DNA from: an uncultured Clostridia bacterium
GTDB lineage: Bacteria; Bacillota_A; Clostridia; Oscillospirales; Oscillospiraceae
Length of the DNA: 8,091 nucleotides
Assembly (NCBI GenBank): GCA_949289625.1
Contig: CASEPH010000023.1
Coordinates: 1 to 8,091, forward strand
Reading direction: 5' to 3'
How positions within the stretch are numbered: position 1 is the stretch's first letter; each line of letters starts with the position of its first letter. The notes under the pieces were generated by a model. It did no database searches and was not told the origin of the DNA. It saw nothing but the letters and a program-made list of their open reading frames with translations. Position numbers and translations under genes: made by a program. Below, piece by piece: positions 1 to 6,550 of the stretch.

Positions 1-1
1 A

Positions 2-1276
2 CATGTGATTCCCGGCGGGATCGACACCCATGTTCACTATCGTGACCCCGGCCACTGGGAGCGGGAGACCTTCGAGGCCGGCTCCCGGGCGGCTGCGGCC
101 GGCGGCTGCACCACCTTTTTTGAGCACCCCATTTCCATGCCTCCCCAGTGGAACGCCGAGATTCTCCAAAACCGCATGGACATCTGCACCGGAAAGGACT
201 CTCCGGCCAATGACCGCCATGAGAAGGGCGTTTGTGTGGACTTCTGTTTCTACGGCGCCGCCGGCGGTCAGCATCCCGAGGCAATCGAGCCGCTCTCCCA
301 TGCCGGCATCGTGGCTTACAAAACCTTCCTGCACGACGCCCCCGAGGGGCGCGCCCAGGAGTTCGAGGGTCTGACCAGCGCCAACAACGATCAGCTTTAC
401 CGTGTGCTGCAGGAGGTCAAAAAAACAGGTCTGCCCCTGGCGGCCCATGCAGAGGATAATGAGCTTGTCACCGGTTTTATCAAACGTCTGCGCGAGGAAG
501 GACGTCAGAGCGAGAATATTGCCCACTGCCTGTCCCGTCCGCCCATCGTGGAGGTGGAGGCAATCTCCAAGATGCTGAAATTCGCCAAGGATGTGGGCTG
601 CCCCATTGAGCTGGTTCATGTGTCTACCTGCGGCGCCATGGAACTGGCCAAACAGGCCAAGCAGGCGGGCCAGAAGGTCTTTGTAGAGACCTGTCCCCAC
701 TACCTGCTCCTGGATGAGAGCTATGTGGAGAAGTACGGCGCCTATGCCAAGTGCAATCCCGCCCTCCGGGAGAAGGAGGAGGTGGAGAAGCTGTGGGACT
801 ATGTGCTGGACGGCACTGTGGACTTCATCGGCAGCGACCACAGCCCCTACCTGGTCTCGGAGAAGGAGAAGAATCCCAATGACATCTTCGTGGCCCCCTC
901 CGGCTTCCCCGGCATCGACCTCCGCCTGCCTCTGATGCTCACCGAGGCCAAGAAGGGCCGTGTCTCCCTGGAGCGGGTTGTAGAGCTGCTGTGCGTCAAC
1001 CCGGCGAAGTGCTTCAACATCTTCCCCCAGAAGGGCACCATCTCCGCCGGTGCAGACGGCGACCTGGTAATCGTGGACATGAACAAGGAAATGGAGTTCC
1101 ACGCCAAGGACAGCTACTCCCAGGCTCGGGATATTATGAAAATCTACGAGGGCTGGAAGCTGGGTTGCTCGGTGGAGTACACCGTGGTTCGCGGACGCGT
1201 CGTCATGGAAAACGGCGTGGTGGACGAGAGCGCTGCCGGCTGGGGTGAGTATGTAAAGCCCAACTCTGCAAAGTGA
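2..1276 (+). CDS. Cyclic amidohydrolase (hydantoinase/allantoinase/dihydroorotase family), 5' partial
   Basis: Metal-dependent cytosolic enzyme that hydrolyses a cyclic amide or ureide ring. The reading frame is open to the window edge and enters at HVIPGGIDTHVHYRDPG, which is an internal motif of this family, so the GTG at position 5 is not the start. About 50 N-terminal residues (part of the beta-sandwich domain) lie outside. Visible metal and catalytic residues are HxH (29-37), the lysine expected to be carboxylated in AYKTFL (320-322), His in AHAEDN (446-448), His in VHVSTCG (617-619) and Asp in GSDHSP (836-838), so the active site looks complete. A PSGFPGIDLRLP segment resembles the substrate loop of hydantoinases and allantoinases. 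The C-terminus (GTISAGADGDLVIVD) is the usual closing sandwich. The carbamoylase-like gene downstream fits a ring-opening then decarbamoylation pair. Family is secure; the substrate (allantoin, hydantoin, dihydropyrimidine or dihydroorotate) is not. Confidence 0.9.
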   Translation, partial: HVIPGGIDTHVHYRDPGHWERETFEAGSRAAAAGGCTTFFEHPISMPPQWNAEILQNRMDICTGKDSPANDRHEKGVCVDFCFYGAAGGQHPEAIEPLSHAGIVAYKTFLHDAPEGRAQEFEGLTSANNDQLYRVLQEVKKTGLPLAAHAEDNELVTGFIKRLREEGRQSENIAHCLSRPPIVEVEAISKMLKFAKDVGCPIELVHVSTCGAMELAKQAKQAGQKVFVETCPHYLLLDESYVEKYGAYAKCNPALREKEEVEKLWDYVLDGTVDFIGSDHSPYLVSEKEKNPNDIFVAPSGFPGIDLRLPLMLTEAKKGRVSLERVVELLCVNPAKCFNIFPQKGTISAGADGDLVIVDMNKEMEFHAKDSYSQARDIMKIYEGWKLGCSVEYTVVRGRVVMENGVVDESAAGWGEYVKPNSAK

Positions 1277-1292
1277 TGTAAGAAAACCCACC

Positions 1293-1324
1293 AGAAAGGG
1301 CGGCGCAGAACGCCGCCCTTTCTT
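1293..1324 (+). terminator. GC-rich hairpin between the two hydrolase genes
   Basis: A perfect 13-bp stem (1293-1305 with 1311-1323) closes a 5-base loop (CAGAA) and ends in a short T-rich tract (TTTCTT), 16 bases after the stop codon of the upstream gene. It looks like a rho-independent terminator. The T tract is short, and the next gene starts 38 bases later without room for its own promoter, so it may be a partial terminator or an mRNA-processing/stabilising hairpin. Confidence 0.7.
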
Positions 1325-1344
1325 AAATGTCATGGCCAATGGTC

Positions 1345-1352
1345 AGGAAAGG
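1345..1352 (+). promoter_or_regulatory. Ribosome binding site that decides the M20 gene start
   Basis: AGGAAAGG lies 9 bases before the ATG at 1362. The frame also has an ATG at 1356 (only 3 bases away) and another at 1332, which lies upstream of this site and has no Shine-Dalgarno sequence of its own, because the region before it is the terminator stem. The start at 1362 is therefore preferred, with 1356 as the alternative. Confidence 0.6.
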
Positions 1353-1361
1353 CGAATGAAT

Positions 1362-2549
1362 ATGAATCAGGTTCGTGAGATTTTAGCGGAAATCGGAACA
1401 GCGGGGAAGAATGCAGACGGCTCCTATACCAGAAGCTGCTACAGCCCCGAATACTTTCAGGCGGCAGAGATCGTGCGCAAGCGGATGGAGGCCATGGGAA
1501 TGCAGGTATCCCAAGATGCCGCAGGCAACATCCACGGCGTGCTGCCCGGTTCCGAACCTGGGCGGAAGAGCATCATCATGGGCTCCCATTTGGACACAGT
1601 CCCATCCGGCGGTCTCTTTGACGGCGCCTATGGCGTGGCCGGAGCACTGGAAGCGGTGCGCCGTCTGAAGGAGGAGGGTAAGGTTCTCCGGCATCCCATT
1701 GAGATATATGGCTTCAACGGAGAGGAATCCAACCCCCTGGGCGGGACTTTCGGCAGCCGGGCCGTAACCGGACTGGTTTCCCCCGATCAGCCGGAGCTGG
1801 AAAAGTCCTTAAAGGAGTACGGACACACCGTGCAGGAGATTCTGGACTGCAAGCGGGATTTTTCTGACGCCAAGTGTTTTCTGGAACTGCATATTGAGCA
1901 GGGCGACCGCCTGGATCACGAGGGACTGGACTCCGGCGTTGTCAGCGGCATCGTAGGTATTGTACGTTATAAGGTAACTGCCTGCGGCCACAGCAACCAC
2001 GCCGGGACAACCATGATGAAAAACCGGAAGGACGCTCTGGTAGCCATGTCCAAACTGATCGTGGCGGCGGATCAGCGCTGCCGCGAGATCGACGACGCCC
2101 TGGTGCTTACCGTGGGCACGATACAGTGCTGGCCGGACTCAGAGAATGTAATCCCAGGCCGAGTGGAGTGCAGCTTTGAAATGCGGCACATGGAACAGGA
2201 GAAGACCGATCAGCTGGCCCAGGCAATCCGGGAGATTGCCGCAGGCATCCCGGACGTCACCTTTGAAATGGTCAAGATGATCGACAAGGGAGCGGTGCGC
2301 TGCGACCCCCACCTGATGGAGCAAATTGAAGCCGTTACTGCGGAGCTTGGGGGCAGTTATATGGTGCTGCCCAGCGGCGCCGGCCACGACGCCAATCCTA
2401 TGGCCCACCGTCTGCCCATGGGTATGATTTTTGTCCCAAGCAAGGGCGGCTTGAGCCACTGCGGGGAGGAATGGACAGATCCGGACTATCTTGACCGCGG
2501 AGCAGATATTTTGTACCGCACCTTGCTCAGGCTGGATCAGGAAGCGTAA
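1362..2549 (+). CDS. M20-family N-carbamoyl-L-amino-acid hydrolase / allantoate amidohydrolase-like enzyme
   Basis: Cytosolic dinuclear-metal amidohydrolase of 395 residues, a usual length for the HyuC/AllC group. Such enzymes cleave carbamoyl or ureido groups, releasing ammonia and CO2. Family residues are all visible (numbered from the ATG at 1362): His76 and Asp78 in GSHLDTVPSGG, Asp87 in LFDGAYG, the Glu121-Glu122 pair in GFNGEESNP, His177 in LELHIEQG, His210 and His213 in the dimerisation-domain motif GHSNHAG, and His342 and His366 in GAGHDANPM and GLSHCGEEWT. The M20 catalytic halves (about 1-195 and 315-395) flank the inserted dimerisation domain. It follows the ring-opening amidohydrolase, which suggests it acts on that product. 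Nothing looks broken. Allantoate amidohydrolase, N-carbamoylase and ureidoglycolate-type activities cannot be told apart by eye; a peptidase role is less likely because of the LHIEQG and GAGHDA motifs. Confidence 0.88.
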   Translation: MNQVREILAEIGTAGKNADGSYTRSCYSPEYFQAAEIVRKRMEAMGMQVSQDAAGNIHGVLPGSEPGRKSIIMGSHLDTVPSGGLFDGAYGVAGALEAVRRLKEEGKVLRHPIEIYGFNGEESNPLGGTFGSRAVTGLVSPDQPELEKSLKEYGHTVQEILDCKRDFSDAKCFLELHIEQGDRLDHEGLDSGVVSGIVGIVRYKVTACGHSNHAGTTMMKNRKDALVAMSKLIVAADQRCREIDDALVLTVGTIQCWPDSENVIPGRVECSFEMRHMEQEKTDQLAQAIREIAAGIPDVTFEMVKMIDKGAVRCDPHLMEQIEAVTAELGGSYMVLPSGAGHDANPMAHRLPMGMIFVPSKGGLSHCGEEWTDPDYLDRGADILYRTLLRLDQEA

Positions 2550-2786
2550 ATGCATTGTATAGAATAAATGCTTCCCCGCCTGCGGCTATATCATTTCTTG
2601 CATCCTGCACGTCGGCCCCTACGTGCAGTCATATCCATCGGGGCAGCAGCCATAGCTCATAGATATGAGATTTTTTATGGGTGCGGAGGTTTTCCCAGCC
2701 AATGAAAAAGAGTCATCTCAGCCGCAACCGGGAATAATCCCCCTGCCCTCTATGGCATGAAACCTCAAAAGAATGTGCATATGGAT

Positions 2787-2827
2787 AAAATATGGACCGA
2801 GAATATCATTTCTCGGTCCATATTTTT
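2787..2827 (+). terminator. Strong rho-independent terminator, perfect 17-bp stem
   Basis: The arms 2787-2803 and 2810-2826 are exact reverse complements around a 6-base loop (TATCAT), with a GGACCGAG core and A-rich/T-rich outer flanks. The T-run is 2823-2827. Because the other side starts with AAAA it could also stop transcription from the opposite strand. It is 237 bases after the M20 gene and just ahead of the regulator's promoter, so it most likely insulates the two units. Confidence 0.85.
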
Positions 2828-2941
2828 CCTCTCTCGGCAGGTCCAGTTCCCGGCACACCCAAGAGCGAGCCCTGACCCACCCGCATCATCACCGCATCAA
2901 GTATCTTCTTGACCTGTCGCACCGGGATATTATCAATTCAC

Positions 2942-2970
2942 TTCGCAACATCTTCAGTTTTTGATATAAT
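2942..2970 (+). promoter_or_regulatory. Sigma70-type promoter for the LuxR gene
   Basis: A perfect TATAAT (2965-2970) is preceded by TG one base upstream (TGATATAAT, an extended -10) and, at a 17-base spacing, by TTCGCA (2942-2947, 4 of 6 matches to TTGACA). A start near 2977 would give a leader of about 60 bases before the ATG at 3038, whose AAGGGAG ribosome binding site is at 3023-3029. Confidence 0.7.
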
Positions 2971-3037
2971 GGATCAAAGATTCAAGTTGTCCTAAACGCA
3001 TTTCTCGGATAAATTTATTCAGAAGGGAGTTCTAAAC

Positions 3038-3837
3038 ATGGCATATTTGAATGAAAATGAGTGGATACTGTTCAACGAAATCACATATAATATTCATTTT
3101 GTATATACCATTGAAGATTTGCAGGAGGAAATCATCCGGCGGTGGCTCCCCTTTTTGATTCCATATGACGCAGGGGTTTTGCCCAGATCCGCCCCTCTGA
3201 AACCGGTCAGTTTGCGTTGGTAAACCCGGTGGGGCATCAGCTTTCATCCCCCATGGTGACCTTGTGGAAGGAGCAGACCCGGAAGTATGACCGGCTGCGC
3301 TGGGTCCTGCTGGGCAGCCAGAGCATCATTTTCCGAGAATCGGCCCTGTCCCCAGAGGACCCGCTGCGAACCAGCGAGATCTATGAGTCCTTTTACCAGC
3401 CCAACCGGCTGTGCTATTCTCTGGGCATGTGCAGCTGCTTCCGGGAAGAACCGGTGGGACTGCTGCGTCTGTATAGGCGGCAGGAAAGCGGTCCCTTTCA
3501 GGACCGGGATCAGTTTGTCCTGGAACAGCTGAATAAGCATCTCTCCTACCGTCTGGCCTACGAGGCCAAGAAGGGGGACTCCCATTTCTTCTACGCGAAG
3601 GGATATTATGATAAGCTCTGTCAGCGGTATGGGCTGACCAACCGTGAGGGGGAAATGCTGGATCTCGCGGTCCGTGGATTTTCCAATGAGGAGATTGCCC
3701 AACAGCTCAACATCAGCATTCATACCGTTAAGAAACATTTCAACAGCATTTACAGCAAGATGGGAGTCCACAATCGCGTGCAGATAATGCAATGTTTCCC
3801 AGTCTCCACCAGCAAAATTGACTTTGACTCTCTTTGA
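3038..3837 (+). pseudogene. LuxR-family transcriptional regulator, split by a frameshift
   Basis: DNA-binding regulator read in two frames. The first part runs from ATG 3038 (good AAGGGAG site 8 bases upstream) and stops at 3221-3223. The second continues in the -1 frame and ends at 3837. Adding one base in the GGGGTTTT run (3173-3180) gives an unbroken join, DAGVFAQIRPSETGQFALVNP, and a product of about 266 residues, a normal size. The C-terminus (about residues 200-253 of the repaired protein) is a clear GerE/LuxR helix-turn-helix: LTNREGEMLDLAVRGFSNEE, then IAQQLNISIHTVKKH. The N-terminal part is probably a GAF/PAS-like sensor, but I cannot name it. The downstream frame has a possible TTG start at 3217 without a good ribosome binding site. 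The break could be a real mutation, phase variation or a sequencing error. The location suggests control of the neighbouring catabolic and transport genes. Confidence 0.85.
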
Positions 3838-3867
3838 GCAAAATTAGAATGCCAATCTTTCCATTTC

Positions 3868-3919
3868 TTTTGTATACTAGTATCTTTCTTATTATTTTAT
3901 TATTTTTTAGTGTACAAAA
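3868..3919. repeat. Interrupted AT-rich inverted repeat
   Basis: TTTTGTATACTA (3868-3879) pairs with TAGTGTACAAAA (3908-3919) over 12 positions with one G-T wobble, around a 28-base T-rich loop. It contains the 10-base palindrome ATACTAGTAT (3874-3883). It may be a weak terminator after the regulator gene or an operator for the gene at 3995. A possible -10 (TATATT, 3963-3968) lies further downstream without a convincing -35. Confidence 0.35.
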
Positions 3920-3994
3920 AATAATGCAGCTTCCGGATTGCACAACACCCTCCATTTTGTTATATATTAAAGCAGAAATTGCGTGGAGGTACTT

Positions 3995-4672
3995 ATGAAA
4001 CGCAGTGATTCCCCGTGGATCTTGCTTTATGTCTCTTTGGCAATCATCACAGTCGTGCTTGTGCAGACGGATCTGTTCGGTCGGTTTAATGAACACTTTC
4101 CCTATTTTGCAGGCTTTATCCAGTTTGCCGTTTATGCCACGGCTGGCGAATTGTTCTCTATGCGGGTCCTGCGTGGTGCCTGGGTCCTCAACCGGGCCAC
4201 CCTGTTCAAGGCGGGGAGCTGGGGCTTCAGCGGGCTGTTCGTAACTTTGGCGTTTCGCGTATTCAGCGACGGCTCTCAGGCCGCTATGGATGCCGGCCTC
4301 CTTCCATTTGCAGGAAGCGCCTTGGCTCTGGCTTTTTTCACCAGCTGTACCAACAACATCTTTTTCGGCCCCCTGCATTCTTCTTTTATCCGGGTGTGCT
4401 GCAATTATGCCGACCTGCGCTATACGGAACACCAGAATGTCACGGTTCGTGAGGCTGTAAATTCCGTGGACTGGGGCGAATTGGTGAATTTCACCCTCTT
4501 CCGCACCATCCCTCTGTTCTGGATTCCAGTCAATACGGTCGGCTTTCTGCTTCCGGTCCACTACCGGATTGTATTCGCCTCCGTACTGTCCATGGCCTTT
4601 GGCGTGCTGATGACCATTTTGAAGCTGCGGGAGCGGCGCAACCAAACAGGCTGGACTCATACCAACCAATAA
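3995..4672 (+). CDS. Mpv17/PMP22-like integral membrane protein
   Basis: A 225-residue hydrophobic protein with probable membrane segments at about 8-25, 38-58, 70-90, 100-120, 155-175 and 182-200, and no signal peptide apart from the first segment. Its C-terminal third matches the Mpv17/PMP22 family: the order DW (149-150), LFWIPVNTVGFLLPVHYR (164-181), then a hydrophobic helix ending in LKLRER parallels the family's W-P-x(4)-NF-x-VP-x-HYR signature followed by a basic tail. The N-terminal TAGELFSMR also resembles the family's G-D-x(3)-Q region. Eukaryotic members sit in mitochondrial or peroxisomal membranes, possibly as channels. The function of bacterial members is not known to me. The start is ATG 3995, with GGAGGT at 3985-3990; a GTG at 3983 overlaps that site and is rejected. 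It lies between the regulator and the transporter operon, with its own short leader. Role in the cluster unknown. Confidence 0.65.
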   Translation: MKRSDSPWILLYVSLAIITVVLVQTDLFGRFNEHFPYFAGFIQFAVYATAGELFSMRVLRGAWVLNRATLFKAGSWGFSGLFVTLAFRVFSDGSQAAMDAGLLPFAGSALALAFFTSCTNNIFFGPLHSSFIRVCCNYADLRYTEHQNVTVREAVNSVDWGELVNFTLFRTIPLFWIPVNTVGFLLPVHYRIVFASVLSMAFGVLMTILKLRERRNQTGWTHTNQ

Positions 4673-4712
4673 ATTTTTCGCTATTAAACGGTGCTCTTCA
4701 AAGATTTTTCTC

Positions 4713-4741
4713 TTGACAGCGCGCGGCCTCTGTTTTAAAAT
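4713..4741 (+). promoter_or_regulatory. Near-consensus sigma70 promoter ahead of the transporter operon
   Basis: A perfect TTGACA (4713-4718) is followed after exactly 17 bases by TAAAAT (4736-4741, 5 of 6 matches). The predicted start is around 4748, which would give a leader of about 210 bases before the transporter ATG at 4960. It is the best promoter match in the window. Confidence 0.75.
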
Positions 4742-4751
4742 CAGTTGCAAC

Positions 4752-4793
4752 AAAGGCGTTGTCATTCTTAGGGTGACTACGCCTTTTTCTTTT
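4752..4793 (+). terminator. Hairpin plus T-run just after the promoter: terminator or attenuator
   Basis: The arms 4752-4764 (AAAGGCGTTGTCA) and 4774-4786 (TGACTACGCCTTT) pair over 12 of 13 positions, with a T-T mismatch at 4760/4778 and a 9-base loop, and run into TTTTTCTTTT (4784-4793). The hairpin begins only a few bases after the predicted start from 4713-4741, so a stop here would leave an RNA of about 45 bases. It may end transcripts from the membrane-protein gene (stop at 4672), attenuate the transporter operon, or both. Confidence 0.75.
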
Positions 4794-4885
4794 CCCGCTG
4801 CCGGGACAGTCCCACTGATACGATGCAGGAGAAGGAGATTTGGGACGTCCAGAACGCGGCAAACTTCAGCGAAAGGAGGAATCCA

Positions 4886-5005
4886 TTGACCAAACGTCCA
4901 GAGCCCGCAGCTTCTGTGGGCCTATCCCATCACAATTTCTGCGAGGAGGTACATTGTTTATGGATACTACGTTTGGCGTGCTATGTCTTATTCCCCCTAT
5001 TGTAG
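4886..5005 (+). CDS. Possible leader ORF overlapping the transporter start
   Basis: A 39-codon frame starts at TTG 4886, 6 bases after a very strong AAAGGAGG (4872-4879), and stops at 5003-5005, overlapping the first 46 bases of the transporter gene in another frame. The frame extends upstream to ATG 4823. The product has no recognisable family; its last third is hydrophobic only because it overlaps the carrier's first membrane helix. It may be a leader for translational coupling, or a false positive caused by a chance purine-rich site. Confidence 0.25.
   Translation: MTKRPEPAASVGLSHHNFCEEVHCLWILRLACYVLFPLL
4944..4949 (+). promoter_or_regulatory. Ribosome binding site that sets the transporter start
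   Basis: A perfect AGGAGG, 10 bases before the ATG at 4960. The same frame is open back to TTG 4840, but the extra 40 residues are polar, lack family character and would precede the first membrane helix, so the start at 4960 is chosen. Confidence 0.75.
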
Positions 5006-6492
5006 CCATTGTTCTGGCACTGGTCACACGGGAGACCATTCTATCCCTGTTTGTCGCTGTCTGGCTGGGTTCCACCATGATAAACGGCTATAACCCCCTG
5101 GTCGGATTTGTACACATTGTCTCGGATTACATCATCCCCTCTCTCAGCGGCAACGCCTCTATGATCGTACTGGTTACCTTGGCCGGCGGAATGATTGCCA
5201 TGCTTCGGGATACGGGAGCGGCTCAAGCCTTTGCCATGCGGGTAACCAAGGTCATCAACACAGCGAAGAAGGGACAGGTCGTCACCTGTCTGAGTGCTTT
5301 TATCTTCTGCTACACCGAGCCCTGCCTGATGCTGGGCACTATCATGCGCCCTGTTACTGACACTGTGCGGGTTTCTCGGGCCAAGTTGTCCTACATTTTG
5401 GACTCTATGGGCTGTAACCTGGCCTCTTTCTCCCCAATCAGCAGCTACGGCCCCTTTATCACCGGCTTGATCGCCGCAGAACTTTTGGCGGGCGGCATTG
5501 AGGCGAACGAGTGGGGGATTTGGCTGCAAATGCTTCCGTTTAACCTGTACGGCATGTTTGCCATGATCACGGTCCTGCTGGTAGCCATCTTCAGCCTGAA
5601 TTTTGGTCCCATGTATACCGAAGAAAAGCGGGCCCGGGAGACCGGCAAGCTGCTGGGTGACGGGGTGGAGCCCCTGGTGCCTGAAGTGAAGACGGTATTC
5701 CCCGAGGGCTACCGACTGTCCATGTGGAACTTCATCATCCCTCTGGTCTGTCTATTCGGCTCCCTCTTCGCCACCATCTTCTGGACCGGCGATATCGGCG
5801 CCAACGGCGTGGTGGGTGCTTTCCGGAATGCGGATATCACGCTCTCCATCTGCATTGGCTTTATGGGCGGCGGCGTTGGCGCCGGCCTGGTAGGCGTGGC
5901 CACGAAGCTCTTCGGCCCCGCCAAGGCCTTCAACACCTTCCTCGGCGGCATGGCTGAGCTGATCAGCGTCCCCTTCATTCTGGTCTGCGCCTGGTCCTTG
6001 GGCGATATCGTGGACCAGATGGGCACCAGCGATTTTTTGATCCACATTGTAGAAAATTATCTGACTCCCGGTCTGGTTCCCGGCCTGATCTTCCTCTTTG
6101 GCGCATTTATCTCCTTCGCCACCGGTTCCTCCTGGGGCGTGTGGTCCATCATGATGCCCATTGCCATTCCTATGGCCATTGCCTTTGATCTCTCCATCCC
6201 CTATGTGGCCGCCTCGGTGATCGGCGGCGGTCTGTTCGGCGACCAGTGCTCTCCCATTTCGGACACCACAGTTATGTCCTCCACCGGCGCATCCTGCAAT
6301 CATGTGGTCCATGTTATGACCCAGCTCCCCTACGGTATCACAGTTGGTGTGTCTGCCTTCATCGGCTTCCTGTTCGGAGGTCTGAGCGGACAGTATGTCC
6401 TCAGTATTGGCGTTACAGCTGTTATCCTGCTGATTGCCCTGTTTGCTCTAACCAAGCTTTCCCGGATTCGTCATCCGGAAGTGATCCACTGA
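4960..6492 (+). CDS. NhaC-family secondary transporter (Na+/H+ antiporter-like)
   Basis: A 510-residue polytopic inner-membrane carrier with roughly 11-12 hydrophobic helices, a normal NhaC-family size. Hallmarks are ATGSSWGVWSIMMPIAIP (about 387-404) and GGGLFGDQCSPISDTTV (about 422-438), with the acidic residues Asp428 and Asp435, plus CYTEPCLMLG and SPISSYGPF in the first half. The hydrophilic loop at about 217-250 separates two related halves. Named members exchange Na+ for H+ or couple Na+/H+ to organic acids (for example the malate/lactate carrier MleN). Placed beside a cytosolic amidohydrolase 58 bases downstream, this one may import the ring compound or export a product; that is inference. 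It is probably transcribed from the promoter at 4713-4741 through the hairpin at 4752-4793, and no terminator separates it from the next gene. Family is firm, transported solute unknown. Confidence 0.88.
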   Translation: MDTTFGVLCLIPPIVAIVLALVTRETILSLFVAVWLGSTMINGYNPLVGFVHIVSDYIIPSLSGNASMIVLVTLAGGMIAMLRDTGAAQAFAMRVTKVINTAKKGQVVTCLSAFIFCYTEPCLMLGTIMRPVTDTVRVSRAKLSYILDSMGCNLASFSPISSYGPFITGLIAAELLAGGIEANEWGIWLQMLPFNLYGMFAMITVLLVAIFSLNFGPMYTEEKRARETGKLLGDGVEPLVPEVKTVFPEGYRLSMWNFIIPLVCLFGSLFATIFWTGDIGANGVVGAFRNADITLSICIGFMGGGVGAGLVGVATKLFGPAKAFNTFLGGMAELISVPFILVCAWSLGDIVDQMGTSDFLIHIVENYLTPGLVPGLIFLFGAFISFATGSSWGVWSIMMPIAIPMAIAFDLSIPYVAASVIGGGLFGDQCSPISDTTVMSSTGASCNHVVHVMTQLPYGITVGVSAFIGFLFGGLSGQYVLSIGVTAVILLIALFALTKLSRIRHPEVIH

Positions 6493-6550
6493 TTTTACAG
6501 CCTTCAGCTCTTATCACCCAACCGCAACAAATTAGGAGGGACTTTTTTGT

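Larger units (their letters stand above)
2550..3037. other. 488-base intergenic region
   Basis: No convincing gene. It holds an 8-bp hairpin (2605-2612 with 2621-2628) lacking a T-run, a small 5-bp hairpin followed by six T (2656-2676), a possible 11-codon micro-ORF (ATG 2702, stop 2735-2737) with GGAGGT 11 bases before it, the strong hairpin at 2787-2827 and the regulator's promoter at 2942-2970. Open frames over 2773-2964 run through the terminator stem and lack a good ribosome binding site. I recognised no known riboswitch class. Confidence 0.6.

Noticed and set aside
2830..2960. Minus-strand stretch resembling a short gene remnant (reads as PVRQVKKILDAVMM)
   Set aside because: It is interrupted by stops, short, and I could not tie it to a family; chance cannot be excluded.
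2773..2964. 63-codon plus-strand frame in the intergenic gap
   Set aside because: It passes through the perfect terminator stem, has no ribosome binding site and shows no recognisable protein character.
3173..3184. Programmed -1 ribosomal frameshift in the regulator
   Set aside because: The codons do not form a slippery heptamer, and no stimulatory stem-loop was evident just downstream.
3740..4765. Long minus-strand open frame (341 codons) across the Mpv17-like gene
   Set aside because: It runs through two intergenic regions, the promoter and the hairpin, shows no family motifs, and is low-complexity in character; the plus-strand gene has a good ribosome binding site and family signature.
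5752..6312. Minus-strand frame in the transporter gene, rich in Gly, His and Asp
   Set aside because: The composition is the expected antisense reading of GC-rich membrane-protein codons.
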